DNA from: an uncultured Oscillospiraceae bacterium
Lineage (GTDB): Bacteria; Bacillota; Clostridia; Oscillospirales; Oscillospiraceae
Direction: 5' to 3'
NCBI GenBank assembly: GCA_934591725.1
Contig: CAKTPR010000062.1
Span: 1-12,437, forward strand
DNA: 12,437 nucleotides
Shown: piece after piece, positions 5,559 to 12,437 of the stretch
Position numbering within the stretch: position 1 is the stretch's first letter
How the letters are laid out: every line of letters starts with the position of its first letter
The notes under the pieces: generated by a model
Told to the model about the DNA's origin: nothing
The model's database searches: none
Seen by the model: the letters and a program-made list of their open reading frames with translations, nothing else
Program-made: the position numbers and the translations under genes

Positions 5559-7380
5559 CAAGGCCGTTGCGCTGAATCTGCTCAAGCGCTTCTGGCCGCT
5601 GTGGACGGCGTACTTCGCGGCGATGATATTCGTGTTTCCGGTGAACCTGCTCAGCAAGCTGCGTTTTAACCTCCGCGGCAGCCTGCTCGAAATATACGGT
5701 GTGAACCGCCACGTTCTCGAAACGTGCAGGTTTGAGTTCCCGGTCACGTTCGTTTTTGCCGTGCTCATCGCGATGGCGGTGTTCAGCTATCTGTACGATA
5801 CGCGCAGATGCGGACTTGCAAACGCCCTGCCGCTGCGCCGGGAGACGATGTTCTGCACGGCCTTCATCACGGGGCTTGCGCCGATGCTTATCACCGATCT
5901 GCTCGTCTGGGCGGCGGCGTGGATCATCCTTGCGGGAACGCCGAACGTTATCGCATCATATATGATGATACGGCTGGCAACGTCGCTCATGTGCAGCACG
6001 GCTTTCTTCGGGCTGGCAGCTTTCTGCGCCGCGCTGACGGGAAACCTGCTGGTGCTCCCGGCGCTCTACGGCGTTATAAACATTGCGGCGGTGCTGCTTG
6101 AGCACGCGGTGGAGGCGCTGCTGTCCGTGCTGGTATACGGCTATGCCTACGACGGCTCGGTGCTCGATTTCCTTTCGCCGGTCAAGATGCTTCTCATCAA
6201 CGGCGACGTCATATCCACGCTGGTACCCGGCGTGGAAGACGGCGTCTATACCTACTCCGTCACATGGCTCGGATACCTTATCGGTTTCTGCATAGTGGGG
6301 ATAGTGCTCGCCGTACTCGGACTCGTCATAGTCCGCAAGAGACGCATGGAGCTTGCCGGGGACGTTGTGGCCGTGAGCTGGCTCAGACCCGCGTTCAAAT
6401 ACTGCATGGCCATAGGCGGGGCGCTGACCTTCGCGTGCGCGGTATATTATTGGTTCTTTGACTATGTGCTCTACGGCGTACCGGCGGCGGTACTCGTGAT
6501 CGCAATGCTGCCGGTGGGAGCGTTCATCGGCTGGTTCGGCTCGGAGATGCTGATACAGAAAACGCTGAGGGTGTTCTCAAAGGGCTGGAAGCAGTACGCC
6601 GCGGTGTGCTGCGCGCTCATGGCGCTTGCGCTGTGCGCGGAGCTTGACGTCACGGGCTACGAAAAATACATCCCGCCGCTTGACGAGATAGACTACATAA
6701 ACTTCTCCGAGGGCAGCACCGGGCACGAAAACCAGCCGGAGACGCTGGAGCTTTACCGCGAGTTTCATGAGAAGCTCATAGAGTCGAAGAGCCTGTCGGA
6801 TCGAACCGACGGCGACTACTACATCGAGCCGCTCAATTATTACCTCAAGGACGGTACGCACGTCTGCCGCCTGTACATGCTGCCATACAGCAATGGAATA
6901 GAGAGCGACCCGGACTCCGCGATAGGCGCGCTCGACAGGCTGCTCAACTGCCCGGAGCTTATCGCGCAGCGAGTTTTCCCGCGCATCCCGGTCACGGAGG
7001 AGAGCATAAGCACGGCCTATCTGACGGTCGAGAACATCGCGGACGAAGGCACTTACCTTAATGACACCGTCCGACTGACACCGGCGCAGGCATACGAGCT
7101 GTACACGGAGTGCATCGTGCCTGACGCGGAGGACGGGACGATCGGCCTGCGCTTTGCTTCCGACACCGAGGAGATACGCCTGCGCACGACGAATGTGTGG
7201 ATATACATGGAGATGTCGGAGTTCGTCGGCCGCAGCGCGAATGTCTACAGCGACTACGTCTATGACTACATAAGCCTTGATCTGCTCACGGACTCGGCGC
7301 GCACATACAAGTGGATAACCGAAAACACCACTATTGAGCCGATAGACGGATACCTCAACATAAACTACGGAAAATACTGA
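5512..7380 (+). CDS. ABC transporter permease with large C-terminal extracytoplasmic domain
   Basis: The membrane partner of the preceding ATPase. The first 378 residues contain about nine hydrophobic segments (near 28-46, 76-95, 113-141, 153-176, 179-198, 251-274, 294-316, 320-346, 361-378). Residues 380-622 form one hydrophilic, acidic, tyrosine-rich domain after the last helix, probably outside the cell. This layout fits clostridial ABC-2 type permeases with a C-terminal domain of unknown function. Two starts are plausible: the ATG at 5512, 9 bases after GGAGGAGA, and a GTG at 5533, 8 bases after GGGAGG. The second would give MRSKISFFNK, closer to the N-termini I recall for this family. 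No clear terminator follows the gene. Confidence 0.88.
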   Translation: MSWEALTVRSKISFFNKAVALNLLKRFWPLWTAYFAAMIFVFPVNLLSKLRFNLRGSLLEIYGVNRHVLETCRFEFPVTFVFAVLIAMAVFSYLYDTRRCGLANALPLRRETMFCTAFITGLAPMLITDLLVWAAAWIILAGTPNVIASYMMIRLATSLMCSTAFFGLAAFCAALTGNLLVLPALYGVINIAAVLLEHAVEALLSVLVYGYAYDGSVLDFLSPVKMLLINGDVISTLVPGVEDGVYTYSVTWLGYLIGFCIVGIVLAVLGLVIVRKRRMELAGDVVAVSWLRPAFKYCMAIGGALTFACAVYYWFFDYVLYGVPAAVLVIAMLPVGAFIGWFGSEMLIQKTLRVFSKGWKQYAAVCCALMALALCAELDVTGYEKYIPPLDEIDYINFSEGSTGHENQPETLELYREFHEKLIESKSLSDRTDGDYYIEPLNYYLKDGTHVCRLYMLPYSNGIESDPDSAIGALDRLLNCPELIAQRVFPRIPVTEESISTAYLTVENIADEGTYLNDTVRLTPAQAYELYTECIVPDAEDGTIGLRFASDTEEIRLRTTNVWIYMEMSEFVGRSANVYSDYVYDYISLDLLTDSARTYKWITENTTIEPIDGYLNINYGKY

Positions 7381-7440
7381 TACCGGAACGGGTTCATACA
7401 TTGTATTCATCTTGTTTATAAATTCTTGGGACTTTGTTCA

Positions 7441-7468
7441 TTACAACGTCATAAATGCCCTGTATAGT
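7441..7468 (+). promoter_or_regulatory. Candidate promoter of the HtrA-like protease gene
   Basis: TTACAA (7441-7446), a 16-base spacer, and TATAGT (7463-7468) would start transcription near 7475, about 60 bases before the ATG at 7535. A second possible -10 (TATAAA, 7417-7422) has only a poor -35. A short inverted repeat, GTACA and TGTAC separated by five bases (7489-7503), lies in the leader and may be a regulatory site. Confidence 0.45.
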
Positions 7469-7534
7469 AAGGCACGTAAACAAGAGAAGTACACAGCATG
7501 TACCTTTCCAAAAGAAGACAAGAAGGTTCCGATT

Positions 7535-8980
7535 ATGTATTATCCGTATGATGATGAACATCCGGAGCAGGCAGCCCCGGAAAGCACAAATTCAACCCCA
7601 CAGGCCGATACGACCGACAGAGTCAACGGCGAATATCATTACAAAAACGGATATACCCAGAAGATTTATTCCGATGCGCACTATGTCCGCGAGGATGAAA
7701 GCACCGTTCCTCCGAAATACTACACTCCCCCCGAAAAGCCCATCAAGGAAGCCAAAGAGCCGAAGGCTCAGGGCTCCGGCAGCGGCTGGGTAAAGATAGT
7801 ATGCATCGCGCTTATATGCGCACTGCTCGGCGGCTTTGCCGGCGGCGCGATAATGAGCGGCAGATACTCCGGCAGGATGGATCAGCTTGAAAGCCAGATA
7901 GCCGAGCTGAGCAGCGAGGAAAAGCAGCTGGTCGTGAATACCGGCAGCACCCCCGCCGCGAACAGCACAGCAAGCGGCACGATGTCCGCATCGAGCATAT
8001 ATGACCTTGCGTGCCAGCAGGTCGTCGGCATCTCAAGCGAGATCACTTACAGCAACTTCTTCGGTATGACAAGCTCCGCCGCAGTCAGCGGCTCCGGCTT
8101 CATCGTCTCCTCCGACGGCTACATCATCACGAACTACCACGTGATCCAGAACGCCTACGAAGGCAATTTCGACATCAACGTCATGACCCATGACGGCACC
8201 AAATACATCGCGACCGTCGTCGGCACCGAACAGGACAACGACATCGCGGTTTTGAAGATAGATGCTGAAGGACTCAATCCTGTCACCTTCGGTGACAGCG
8301 ACGAGCTTGCCGTGGGCGACACAGTGTACGCCGTAGGCAATCCCCTCGGCGAGCTTGAGTTCTCCATGAGCACCGGCCATGTCAGCGCTAAGGACAGAGC
8401 CATCACCACCGAGGAAAGCACCACCTCGATAAACGTGTTCCAGATCGACGCGGCGGTCAACTCCGGCAACTCCGGCGGCCCCGTGTATAACGATCAGGGT
8501 CAGGTGGTCGGCGTCGTCAACGCCAAGTACAGCGCCACCGGCGTCGAGGGCATAGGCTTCGCGATACCCGCGAACGACGCGGTCTCCATCGCAAACGACC
8601 TTATCACCAAGGGCTACGTCACCGGCAAGGCTTATATGGGCATCGAAATAGACACCCGTTACAGCTCCATGTACAGCCAGTACTATGATATGCCTGTCGG
8701 CGCATACGTCGGCGGTGTAACGAGCGGCAGCTGCGCAGATAAGGCCGGTATCGAAAAGGGCGATATAATCACCAAAATCGACGGCGAAGAGATCGCCAGC
8801 TACACTGATCTCAAGAACGCTGTCAGCAGCCACTCCGCGGGCGACACCGTTGAGATCGAGCTTTACAGAGCCGGCGAGAGCCGCACCGTGAGTCTCACCT
8901 TCGATGAGAAGGGACCTGACGACGGCGCGCAGACCAGCGGGTCGAGCCAGCAGAGCACTCTGCCGGGACTCGGAAATTAA
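7535..8980 (+). CDS. HtrA/DegP-like membrane-anchored serine protease with one PDZ domain
   Basis: A trypsin-like (S1C) protease that degrades or refolds damaged proteins outside the membrane. In order: a Tyr/Pro-rich cytoplasmic leader (1-83), one membrane helix (about 84-107, WVKIVCIALICALLGG), a low-complexity linker (108-155), the protease domain with the full catalytic triad His202 (ITNYHVI), Asp236 (DNDIAV) and Ser313 (NSGNSGGPV), and one PDZ domain (about 366-465), then a short Ser/Gln-rich tail. At 481 residues it matches Gram-positive HtrA proteins. The frame is open back to 7412, but the ATG at 7535 follows AAGG by 8 bases and gives MYYPYDDE, a typical HtrA leader. It has no partner gene and its own terminator; it may be switched on by envelope stress. 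Confidence 0.94.
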   Translation: MYYPYDDEHPEQAAPESTNSTPQADTTDRVNGEYHYKNGYTQKIYSDAHYVREDESTVPPKYYTPPEKPIKEAKEPKAQGSGSGWVKIVCIALICALLGGFAGGAIMSGRYSGRMDQLESQIAELSSEEKQLVVNTGSTPAANSTASGTMSASSIYDLACQQVVGISSEITYSNFFGMTSSAAVSGSGFIVSSDGYIITNYHVIQNAYEGNFDINVMTHDGTKYIATVVGTEQDNDIAVLKIDAEGLNPVTFGDSDELAVGDTVYAVGNPLGELEFSMSTGHVSAKDRAITTEESTTSINVFQIDAAVNSGNSGGPVYNDQGQVVGVVNAKYSATGVEGIGFAIPANDAVSIANDLITKGYVTGKAYMGIEIDTRYSSMYSQYYDMPVGAYVGGVTSGSCADKAGIEKGDIITKIDGEEIASYTDLKNAVSSHSAGDTVEIELYRAGESRTVSLTFDEKGPDDGAQTSGSSQQSTLPGLGN

Positions 8981-9028
8981 TTTGCTACTACTCTACTCCT
9001 ATAAATCCTCTCTTTTCTCCCAAAACGG

Positions 9029-9065
9029 AGAGCCCTGCACGAAAGTGCAGGGCTCTTTGTTTTTT
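9029..9065 (+). terminator. Rho-independent terminator after the HtrA gene
   Basis: A perfect 12-bp stem (9029-9040 with 9045-9056) closed by a GAAA tetraloop, followed by TTGTTTTTT. It lies about 50 bases after the stop. On the minus strand a short T run after the hairpin may help stop transcription coming from the convergent operon. Confidence 0.93.
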
Positions 9066-9124
9066 GGGGAGGGAGATGCAGAGCGGACGGTTGGGTTCGG
9101 GTGCAGCGAAAGACCGGCGTTTTT

Positions 9125-9176
9125 ATCCCCTCAGCCGCCTACGGCGGCAGCTCCCCTTGAAAAACAAGGGGAGCCT
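9125..9176. repeat. Double-hairpin intergenic repeat (REP-like)
   Basis: Two perfect inverted repeats stand side by side between convergent genes: GCCGCC/GGCGGC (9134-9139 and 9143-9148) with a 3-base loop, and a 10-bp arm CTCCCCTTG-type stem (9150-9159 and 9165-9174) with an AAAAA loop. The order, CCCCTCAG, small GC hairpin, CAGCTCCCC, A-rich loop, GGGGAGCC, is a pattern I recall as a dispersed repeat in gut Ruminococcaceae genomes. Only one copy is present here, so its repetitive nature cannot be shown from this window. It may also act as a terminator for the minus-strand operon. Confidence 0.6.
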
Positions 9177-9185
9177 TTGAGTCGG

Positions 9186-9848
9186 TCACTCGACGATCTC
9201 CGCGTTATCGGCGGTGCCCGGTTCCGGTTCTGCGGCGATGCCTGCGCCGTGCTTTTTGAACGCAGGCTCGGTGAAGAGCGACCACAGGAGCATCATCACC
9301 GCCGGCATGAACGCGAGCGGGAAGAGCCAACGCACGCTCAGGCGCGCAAGCTCCGCCGTCATCAGCACGAGGATCACCGTCGAGGGCAGGTGCCCCACGG
9401 CAAAGGTCAGCGCCGTTTTGTTCAGCGCGCCGAAGCCGAGCTCACAGCGCGAGAGGATAGGGAACACCCAGCACGCCGCACCGAGCGGCAGCACCAGCGC
9501 GACATAGTACGCCGCGCCCGCCGCCCCGGCGGAGGGCGACACGGCGCTGTACTGCCGCAGCAGCGTCAGCATCCACAGCCCGATCGCCGCGACGGCGCCC
9601 CACAGGAGCGTCAGCAGTATGCCGGGCACGAGTTCGTTTTTAAGAGTGCGGAAGAAGCGGGCGTAGGGCTTCGGCTGTTTATAGCGTATGCAGCGCACAA
9701 CGCTGTCATAGAGCGCGGTCGTCGCCGCGCCGAGAGTCAGCACGGGGAGAGAGCACAGGAGCCACAGCACACTCAGCGCCATGATATCCGTCAGCGTGTT
9801 GAGCGCCCGCCATAGCCCGCCCTGATAGCGGAAGACGCGGCCAAGCAT
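9186..9848 (-). CDS. DUF624 (YesL-like) membrane protein
   Basis: A 220-residue integral membrane protein with about five hydrophobic segments (17-46, 74-97, 110-132, 152-170, 174-192) and an acidic tail. The N-terminal pattern FRYQGGLWRALNTLTDIM then LPVLTLGAATTALYD (34-48) is characteristic of DUF624, the family of Bacillus YesL. Members are regularly found in carbohydrate-use operons next to sugar ABC transporters or glycan enzymes; their molecular role is not known. The ATG overlaps the stop of the esterase gene by one base (TAATG), so it is translated by coupling as the third gene of the ROK operon. Confidence 0.85.
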   Translation of the reverse strand: MLGRVFRYQGGLWRALNTLTDIMALSVLWLLCSLPVLTLGAATTALYDSVVRCIRYKQPKPYARFFRTLKNELVPGILLTLLWGAVAAIGLWMLTLLRQYSAVSPSAGAAGAAYYVALVLPLGAACWVFPILSRCELGFGALNKTALTFAVGHLPSTVILVLMTAELARLSVRWLFPLAFMPAVMMLLWSLFTEPAFKKHGAGIAAEPEPGTADNAEIVE

Positions 9849-10489
9849 TATGTCAGCTCACGCACCAGCGGCGCGAGCGCTTCGGCAAGCTGGCTGTGCC
9901 CGCGGCGGCTGAGGTGCATATAGTCCACGGTGTTGAACTCCGCGACGCCCTCAGCATCAAGGAACGCCCAGCCGTGTGCGGCGCACTTCTGGCGGTACTG
10001 CTCCGCAACACCCATGGAGGTCGCGTGGCAGGACACGCCCATTGCGGGGTCGTTGTGTCCTGCGCCGATATGCGGCGGGGCGACGATGAGGATGTTCGGC
10101 CTGCCGCCGCGCCATGCGCCGACGGTCTCCGCCTTCATCGCAAGGCGCTCCATGCCGATGCCGATGCAGGCGGGGCTTGCATTGAAGCGCTCCTTGGTGT
10201 CGTTCGTGCCGAGCATGATGATGAGCAGATCGACCGGCTCATGCGACATGAGCGTGGAGTATATCACGTCGAGCCCGGACATGCACTCATGCAGCGGGTC
10301 GCGGAAAACAGTAGTGCGCCCGGAAAGCCCCTCCTCGAGCACAAGGTAATCCTCGCCAAGCGCCTTTTGCAGGAGGCAGGTCCAGCGCTCGTCCTCGGTG
10401 AAGCGGTCGGTGTGGTCGGCGGTATCGTTGGGGTCTGCGCAGTAGCCATGGGTGTTGGAATCGCCAAAGCAGACAATGTGTTTTTTCAT
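9848..10489 (-). CDS. SGNH/GDSL-family esterase (arylesterase/acyltransferase-like)
   Basis: A 213-residue cytoplasmic hydrolase with no signal peptide. Block I is CFGDSNTHGY (7-16) with nucleophile Ser11; block III is MLGTNDT (92-98); block V supplies Asp189 and His192 in VDYMHL. The segments EEGLSGRTT (52-60) and IIMLGTNDTK closely resemble the small arylesterase/acyltransferase of Mycobacterium smegmatis (MsAcT), which also has Ser11. Between a sugar kinase and DUF624, and near an amino-sugar epimerase, a role in removing O-acetyl groups from a sugar such as sialic acid is plausible but inferred. The ATG at 10489 follows AAGGAG by 9 bases; the open frame further upstream lacks such support and would run into the ROK gene. 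Confidence 0.9.
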   Translation of the reverse strand: MKKHIVCFGDSNTHGYCADPNDTADHTDRFTEDERWTCLLQKALGEDYLVLEEGLSGRTTVFRDPLHECMSGLDVIYSTLMSHEPVDLLIIMLGTNDTKERFNASPACIGIGMERLAMKAETVGAWRGGRPNILIVAPPHIGAGHNDPAMGVSCHATSMGVAEQYRQKCAAHGWAFLDAEGVAEFNTVDYMHLSRRGHSQLAEALAPLVRELT

Positions 10490-10502
10490 GTGCGCGATCT
10501 CC

Positions 10503-11885
10503 TTACTTCTTAATTTCCGGCAGGGAAGCGGCGGCGGCGGACTGGCCGACGCGGCGGAACTTCTCATCCGGCAGGGCGAGGTGTATCTTTTCCGCAAGCT
10601 CACTGTACTCATCGCGCAGGACGCGCGCACACTCGCTGATGATGAGCTCGCCCCCGCGCCCGGACATCACACGCCCGAGCAGCAGCACATGGCGGAAGTG
10701 GTACATATCGTGGTAGAGCGCGAGCGAGTGTGCCAGATACACGCCGATGCTGCGGTATATTGCGGCGGCGCGCTCATCACCGTCGTTCATCAGCGCCTGC
10801 ACGGCCTTGAGCTTTTCCGCCGGGGAGAGAGCGCTGTCAAGCTCGATGCCCGCCGCCGGGGCGAGCTTTATGACGCCGTCCTGCGAGAAGTATTTCACGC
10901 CGCAGCCGATATCGAGAGACCATTCATCACGCATCGCGCCGGGATTTGCGTCCACGGGGATGAAGGCAAGCTCGTTGAGCCAGCCGGTGATGTACCCCTT
11001 TTCGTCGACATAGCCGCCGGCTTCGCTCGTACCCATAGCGATGCCGAGGATGTTCGTGTCCTCAAGGCTGATCGCCCCGGCAAGCGCGGTGACGTCCCCG
11101 TCGTTAAAGACGCAGAAGGGAACGTTGCCGAAGGTATCGGTAATGGCACGGATATAGATGTCCTTGACCTTCGCATCGAAGAGCTCCTTCGGCACCTTGA
11201 GGAAGAGCGAGGCGTTCATGGTGCGGTCGTTTATGTACACGCCGGCGCTCGACACGCCAACCGCGTCCACGCGCGGCATGTGTGCCGCCGCCGACTTGAG
11301 CGCGGCGACGATGCCGTCATAGTGATAGTCCGGGTCGGAGTTCGTCTTGGGGAACCACACGACCTCCTCAGAATACACGGTCTCGCCGTCGATAACGGCG
11401 GAGACCTTGCGGTCGCTGCCGCCTGCGTCAAAGCCTATGCGGCAGCCGTCGAAGTGCCCGCCTGCGGGCTTGGGCGAATCCTTGGCCTCAGGCAGAGCAT
11501 CGGTACAGACGACCTCGAAGGGGCGCTCGTATATCTCGGAGAAATAGTCCCAGTCAAACTCCTGGCAGCCGCCGGAACTGAAGCAGCCGCGGATGTATTC
11601 GTACATATCGCGGTCGTCGCTGATATACACGCGCCAGCCGCCCTTCATCCAGAGCAGGGTCTTGACAAGGCGACGGATGTAATACCGGTCGGCATCTTTC
11701 ATATCGGCAGTGCCGTGAATGAATGTGTGAACGGCGGCCATCTCACCGCCGCTGCGCTCCACGGCGACGCCGAGGGGCTTCTTCGCCGAGGCGAGAAAGG
11801 CGTGGTTGAACTTATAGAGCGGGAAGAAATCACGGTCAAGCTCCGGAAGGTTCCTGACGCTTGCTTCAATGCCGAGATAGTTCAT
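10503..11885 (-). CDS. ROK-type sugar kinase-like protein with N-terminal extension (460 aa)
   Basis: Probably phosphorylates a sugar with ATP. The C-terminal 310 residues have the sugar kinase/Hsp70 fold signatures: phosphate-1 loop GFDAGGSDRK (151-160), VGVSSAGVYIN (209-219), catalytic-loop FNDGDVTALAGA (260-271, candidate base Asp262), and phosphate-2 GIAMGTSEAGGYV (281-293). The region where ROK proteins carry a GH plus a CxCGxxGC zinc site reads NELAF (304-308) and GCGVKYF (327-333), so the zinc ligands are missing. Residues 1-147 are an extension not found in ordinary 300-residue ROK kinases. No DNA-binding domain is seen. It is the first gene of the operon; GGAGGA lies 8 bases before the ATG. 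A divergent N-acylglucosamine 2-epimerase suggests ManNAc or GlcNAc as substrate. Confidence 0.8.
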   Translation of the reverse strand: MNYLGIEASVRNLPELDRDFFPLYKFNHAFLASAKKPLGVAVERSGGEMAAVHTFIHGTADMKDADRYYIRRLVKTLLWMKGGWRVYISDDRDMYEYIRGCFSSGGCQEFDWDYFSEIYERPFEVVCTDALPEAKDSPKPAGGHFDGCRIGFDAGGSDRKVSAVIDGETVYSEEVVWFPKTNSDPDYHYDGIVAALKSAAAHMPRVDAVGVSSAGVYINDRTMNASLFLKVPKELFDAKVKDIYIRAITDTFGNVPFCVFNDGDVTALAGAISLEDTNILGIAMGTSEAGGYVDEKGYITGWLNELAFIPVDANPGAMRDEWSLDIGCGVKYFSQDGVIKLAPAAGIELDSALSPAEKLKAVQALMNDGDERAAAIYRSIGVYLAHSLALYHDMYHFRHVLLLGRVMSGRGGELIISECARVLRDEYSELAEKIHLALPDEKFRRVGQSAAAASLPEIKK

Positions 11886-11933
11886 GCTGTGCGTCCTCCA
11901 TTGTAAGGAAAAATTAACGGTATAACTGAATAT

Positions 11934-11962
11934 ATTATATCACGGCTTTCCGCGGCTGTCAT
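11934..11962 (-). promoter_or_regulatory. Promoter of the ROK-esterase-DUF624 operon
   Basis: On the minus strand, ATGACA (11957-11962) is followed after exactly 17 bases by a perfect TATAAT (11934-11939). Transcription would start near 11927, giving a leader of about 42 bases. The spacer is unusually GC-rich (GCCGCGG...AGCCG) between two AT-rich stretches, and may hold a regulator site. Confidence 0.78.
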
Positions 11963-11996
11963 CATAAATAAAAAAATATTTCAAATAAAAATACTC

Positions 11997-12025
11997 TTGA
12001 AAATTATTTTCTTTAATGATACTAT
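11997..12025 (+). promoter_or_regulatory. Promoter of the epimerase gene
   Basis: TTGAAA (11997-12002), a 17-base spacer, and TACTAT (12020-12025) preceded by TGA, an extended -10. Transcription would start near 12032, about 44 bases before the ATG. The -35 boxes of this and the divergent promoter are 34 bases apart, close enough for one regulator to control both. Confidence 0.75.
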
Positions 12026-12075
12026 ATGAAATATGGAACCCGGATGAATGAACAAGCCTGAAAGGGGAGAACATC

Positions 12076-12437
12076 ATGGACAAACAAAAACTGCGCGGTG
12101 CGAGGGAATGGATACAGTCCGAGCTGAAAAAGAGCATAGACTTCTGGCTCAAGAACGGCATGGACGAGGTAAACGGCGGCGTCTACACCTGCCTTGACCG
12201 CAGGGGCGAGATATACTCAACGGATAAGAGCGTGTGGATGCAGGGGCGCTGCGGCTGGATATTCGCGTACCTCTGCCATGTGTACGGCGCGCGCGAGGAA
12301 TGGCTGCGCGCATCGAAGAGCTGCCTTGACTTTATGGAGGCGCACTGCATAAACCGCGCGGCGGGGGACAGAATGTACTTCACCGTCACCGCCGAGGGCG
12401 CGCCGCTGCGCCAGCGCCGGTACTGCTTTTCCGAGGC
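12076..12437 (+). CDS. N-acylglucosamine 2-epimerase family protein, N-terminal part (runs off right edge)
   Basis: The first 120 codons of an enzyme of the AGE/renin-binding-protein family, which adopts an (alpha/alpha)6 barrel and interconverts N-acetylglucosamine and N-acetylmannosamine, or epimerises other sugars. Recognisable signatures: DFWLKNGMDEVNGGVYTCL (22-40), DRRGEIYSTDKSVWMQGR (41-58), and RRYCFSE near the edge. Arg58 in the WMQGR motif corresponds to the conserved arginine of the family; the catalytic histidines lie beyond the window. The ATG is 5 bases after AAAGGGGAGA. It is divergent from the ROK-esterase-DUF624 operon. Relatives with the same fold include mannose isomerase and cellobiose 2-epimerase, so the exact substrate is open. 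Confidence 0.88.
   Translation, partial: MDKQKLRGAREWIQSELKKSIDFWLKNGMDEVNGGVYTCLDRRGEIYSTDKSVWMQGRCGWIFAYLCHVYGAREEWLRASKSCLDFMEAHCINRAAGDRMYFTVTAEGAPLRQRRYCFSE

Noticed and set aside
7381..7411. Possible terminator after the permease (ACCGGAACGGGT)
   Set aside because: Only three base pairs form and no T run follows; the operon may simply read on toward the protease gene.
7412..7534. N-terminal extension of the HtrA frame to 7412
   Set aside because: The extension lacks a ribosome site, overlaps the candidate promoter, and the ATG at 7535 gives a normal HtrA leader with a well-placed AAGG.
8904..9815. Long plus-strand open frame (303 codons) across the end of the protease gene, the terminator and the DUF624 gene
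   Set aside because: It crosses a strong terminator, is Arg/Gln/His-rich with no domain, and is the antisense of a clear membrane protein gene.
10490..10630. N-terminal extension of the esterase frame
   Set aside because: It lies inside the end of the ROK gene, whereas the ATG at 10489 has AAGGAG at the right distance and aligns Ser11 with the MsAcT nucleophile.
10452..11906. Long plus-strand open frame (484 codons) opposite the ROK gene
   Set aside because: It is the antisense shadow of a GC-rich gene: no ribosome site, no recognisable domain, and the minus-strand frame has kinase motifs, a promoter and a ribosome site.
11914..11930. Sequence TTAACGGTATAACTG resembling half of the GntR operator, near the ROK promoter
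   Set aside because: It is only a partial match to one arm with no inverted partner, so shared control by the GntR protein is not supported.

Overview
The window is a stretch of chromosome from a Gram-positive anaerobe, most likely a gut Clostridia member of the Ruminococcaceae/Oscillospiraceae type (inference). The reasons are GC-rich coding sequence with AT-rich promoters that match sigma-A consensus closely, strong AGGAGG-type ribosome sites, a GntR/YtrA-type ABC operon, an HtrA with a cytoplasmic Tyr/Pro-rich leader, a DUF5685 protein, and a palindromic intergenic repeat of a kind I recall from such genomes. No rRNA, tRNA, CRISPR, transposase or phage gene is visible. No gene-free stretch exceeds 300 bases.

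Layout. (1) 1-883, minus strand: an AT-richer unit with a 259-residue tyrosine-rich protein of unknown function, followed by the start of a small membrane protein that runs off the left edge. (2) 1041-2105, plus: D-alanine--D-alanine ligase, expressed divergently from unit 1. (3) 2227-4153, plus: a tight three-gene operon of a two-helix membrane protein with a zinc ribbon, a DUF5685 protein, and a J-domain/TPR protein with a cysteine-rich tail, closed by a strong terminator at 4167-4201. (4) 4307-7380, plus: a GntR-family repressor, an ABC ATPase and a large ABC permease, all overlapping and driven by a near-consensus promoter that abuts a 29-bp palindromic operator. (5) 7535-8980, plus: a membrane-anchored HtrA/DegP-like serine protease with one PDZ domain, closed by a terminator at 9029-9065. 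(6) 9186-11885, minus: a sugar-catabolism operon of a ROK-type kinase, an SGNH/GDSL esterase and a DUF624 (YesL-like) membrane protein. (7) 12076 to the right edge, plus: an N-acylglucosamine 2-epimerase family protein, expressed divergently from unit 6.

How the genes work together. Units 2 and 5 are envelope functions: peptidoglycan precursor synthesis and extracytoplasmic protein quality control. Unit 4 looks like a self-regulated transporter of the YtrA/BcrA style often linked to envelope stress. Units 6 and 7 together suggest use of N-acetylated amino sugars such as N-acetylmannosamine or sialic acid: the esterase would remove O-acetyl groups, the epimerase would interconvert ManNAc and GlcNAc, and the ROK kinase would phosphorylate the sugar. 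This grouping is inferred from gene families and adjacency; the substrate is not proven. Unit 3 is the least understood part: three co-transcribed genes in which zinc/cysteine motifs and a chaperone domain recur, with no known function. Seven promoters with recognisable -35/-10 boxes are listed, and several of them decide the start codons.
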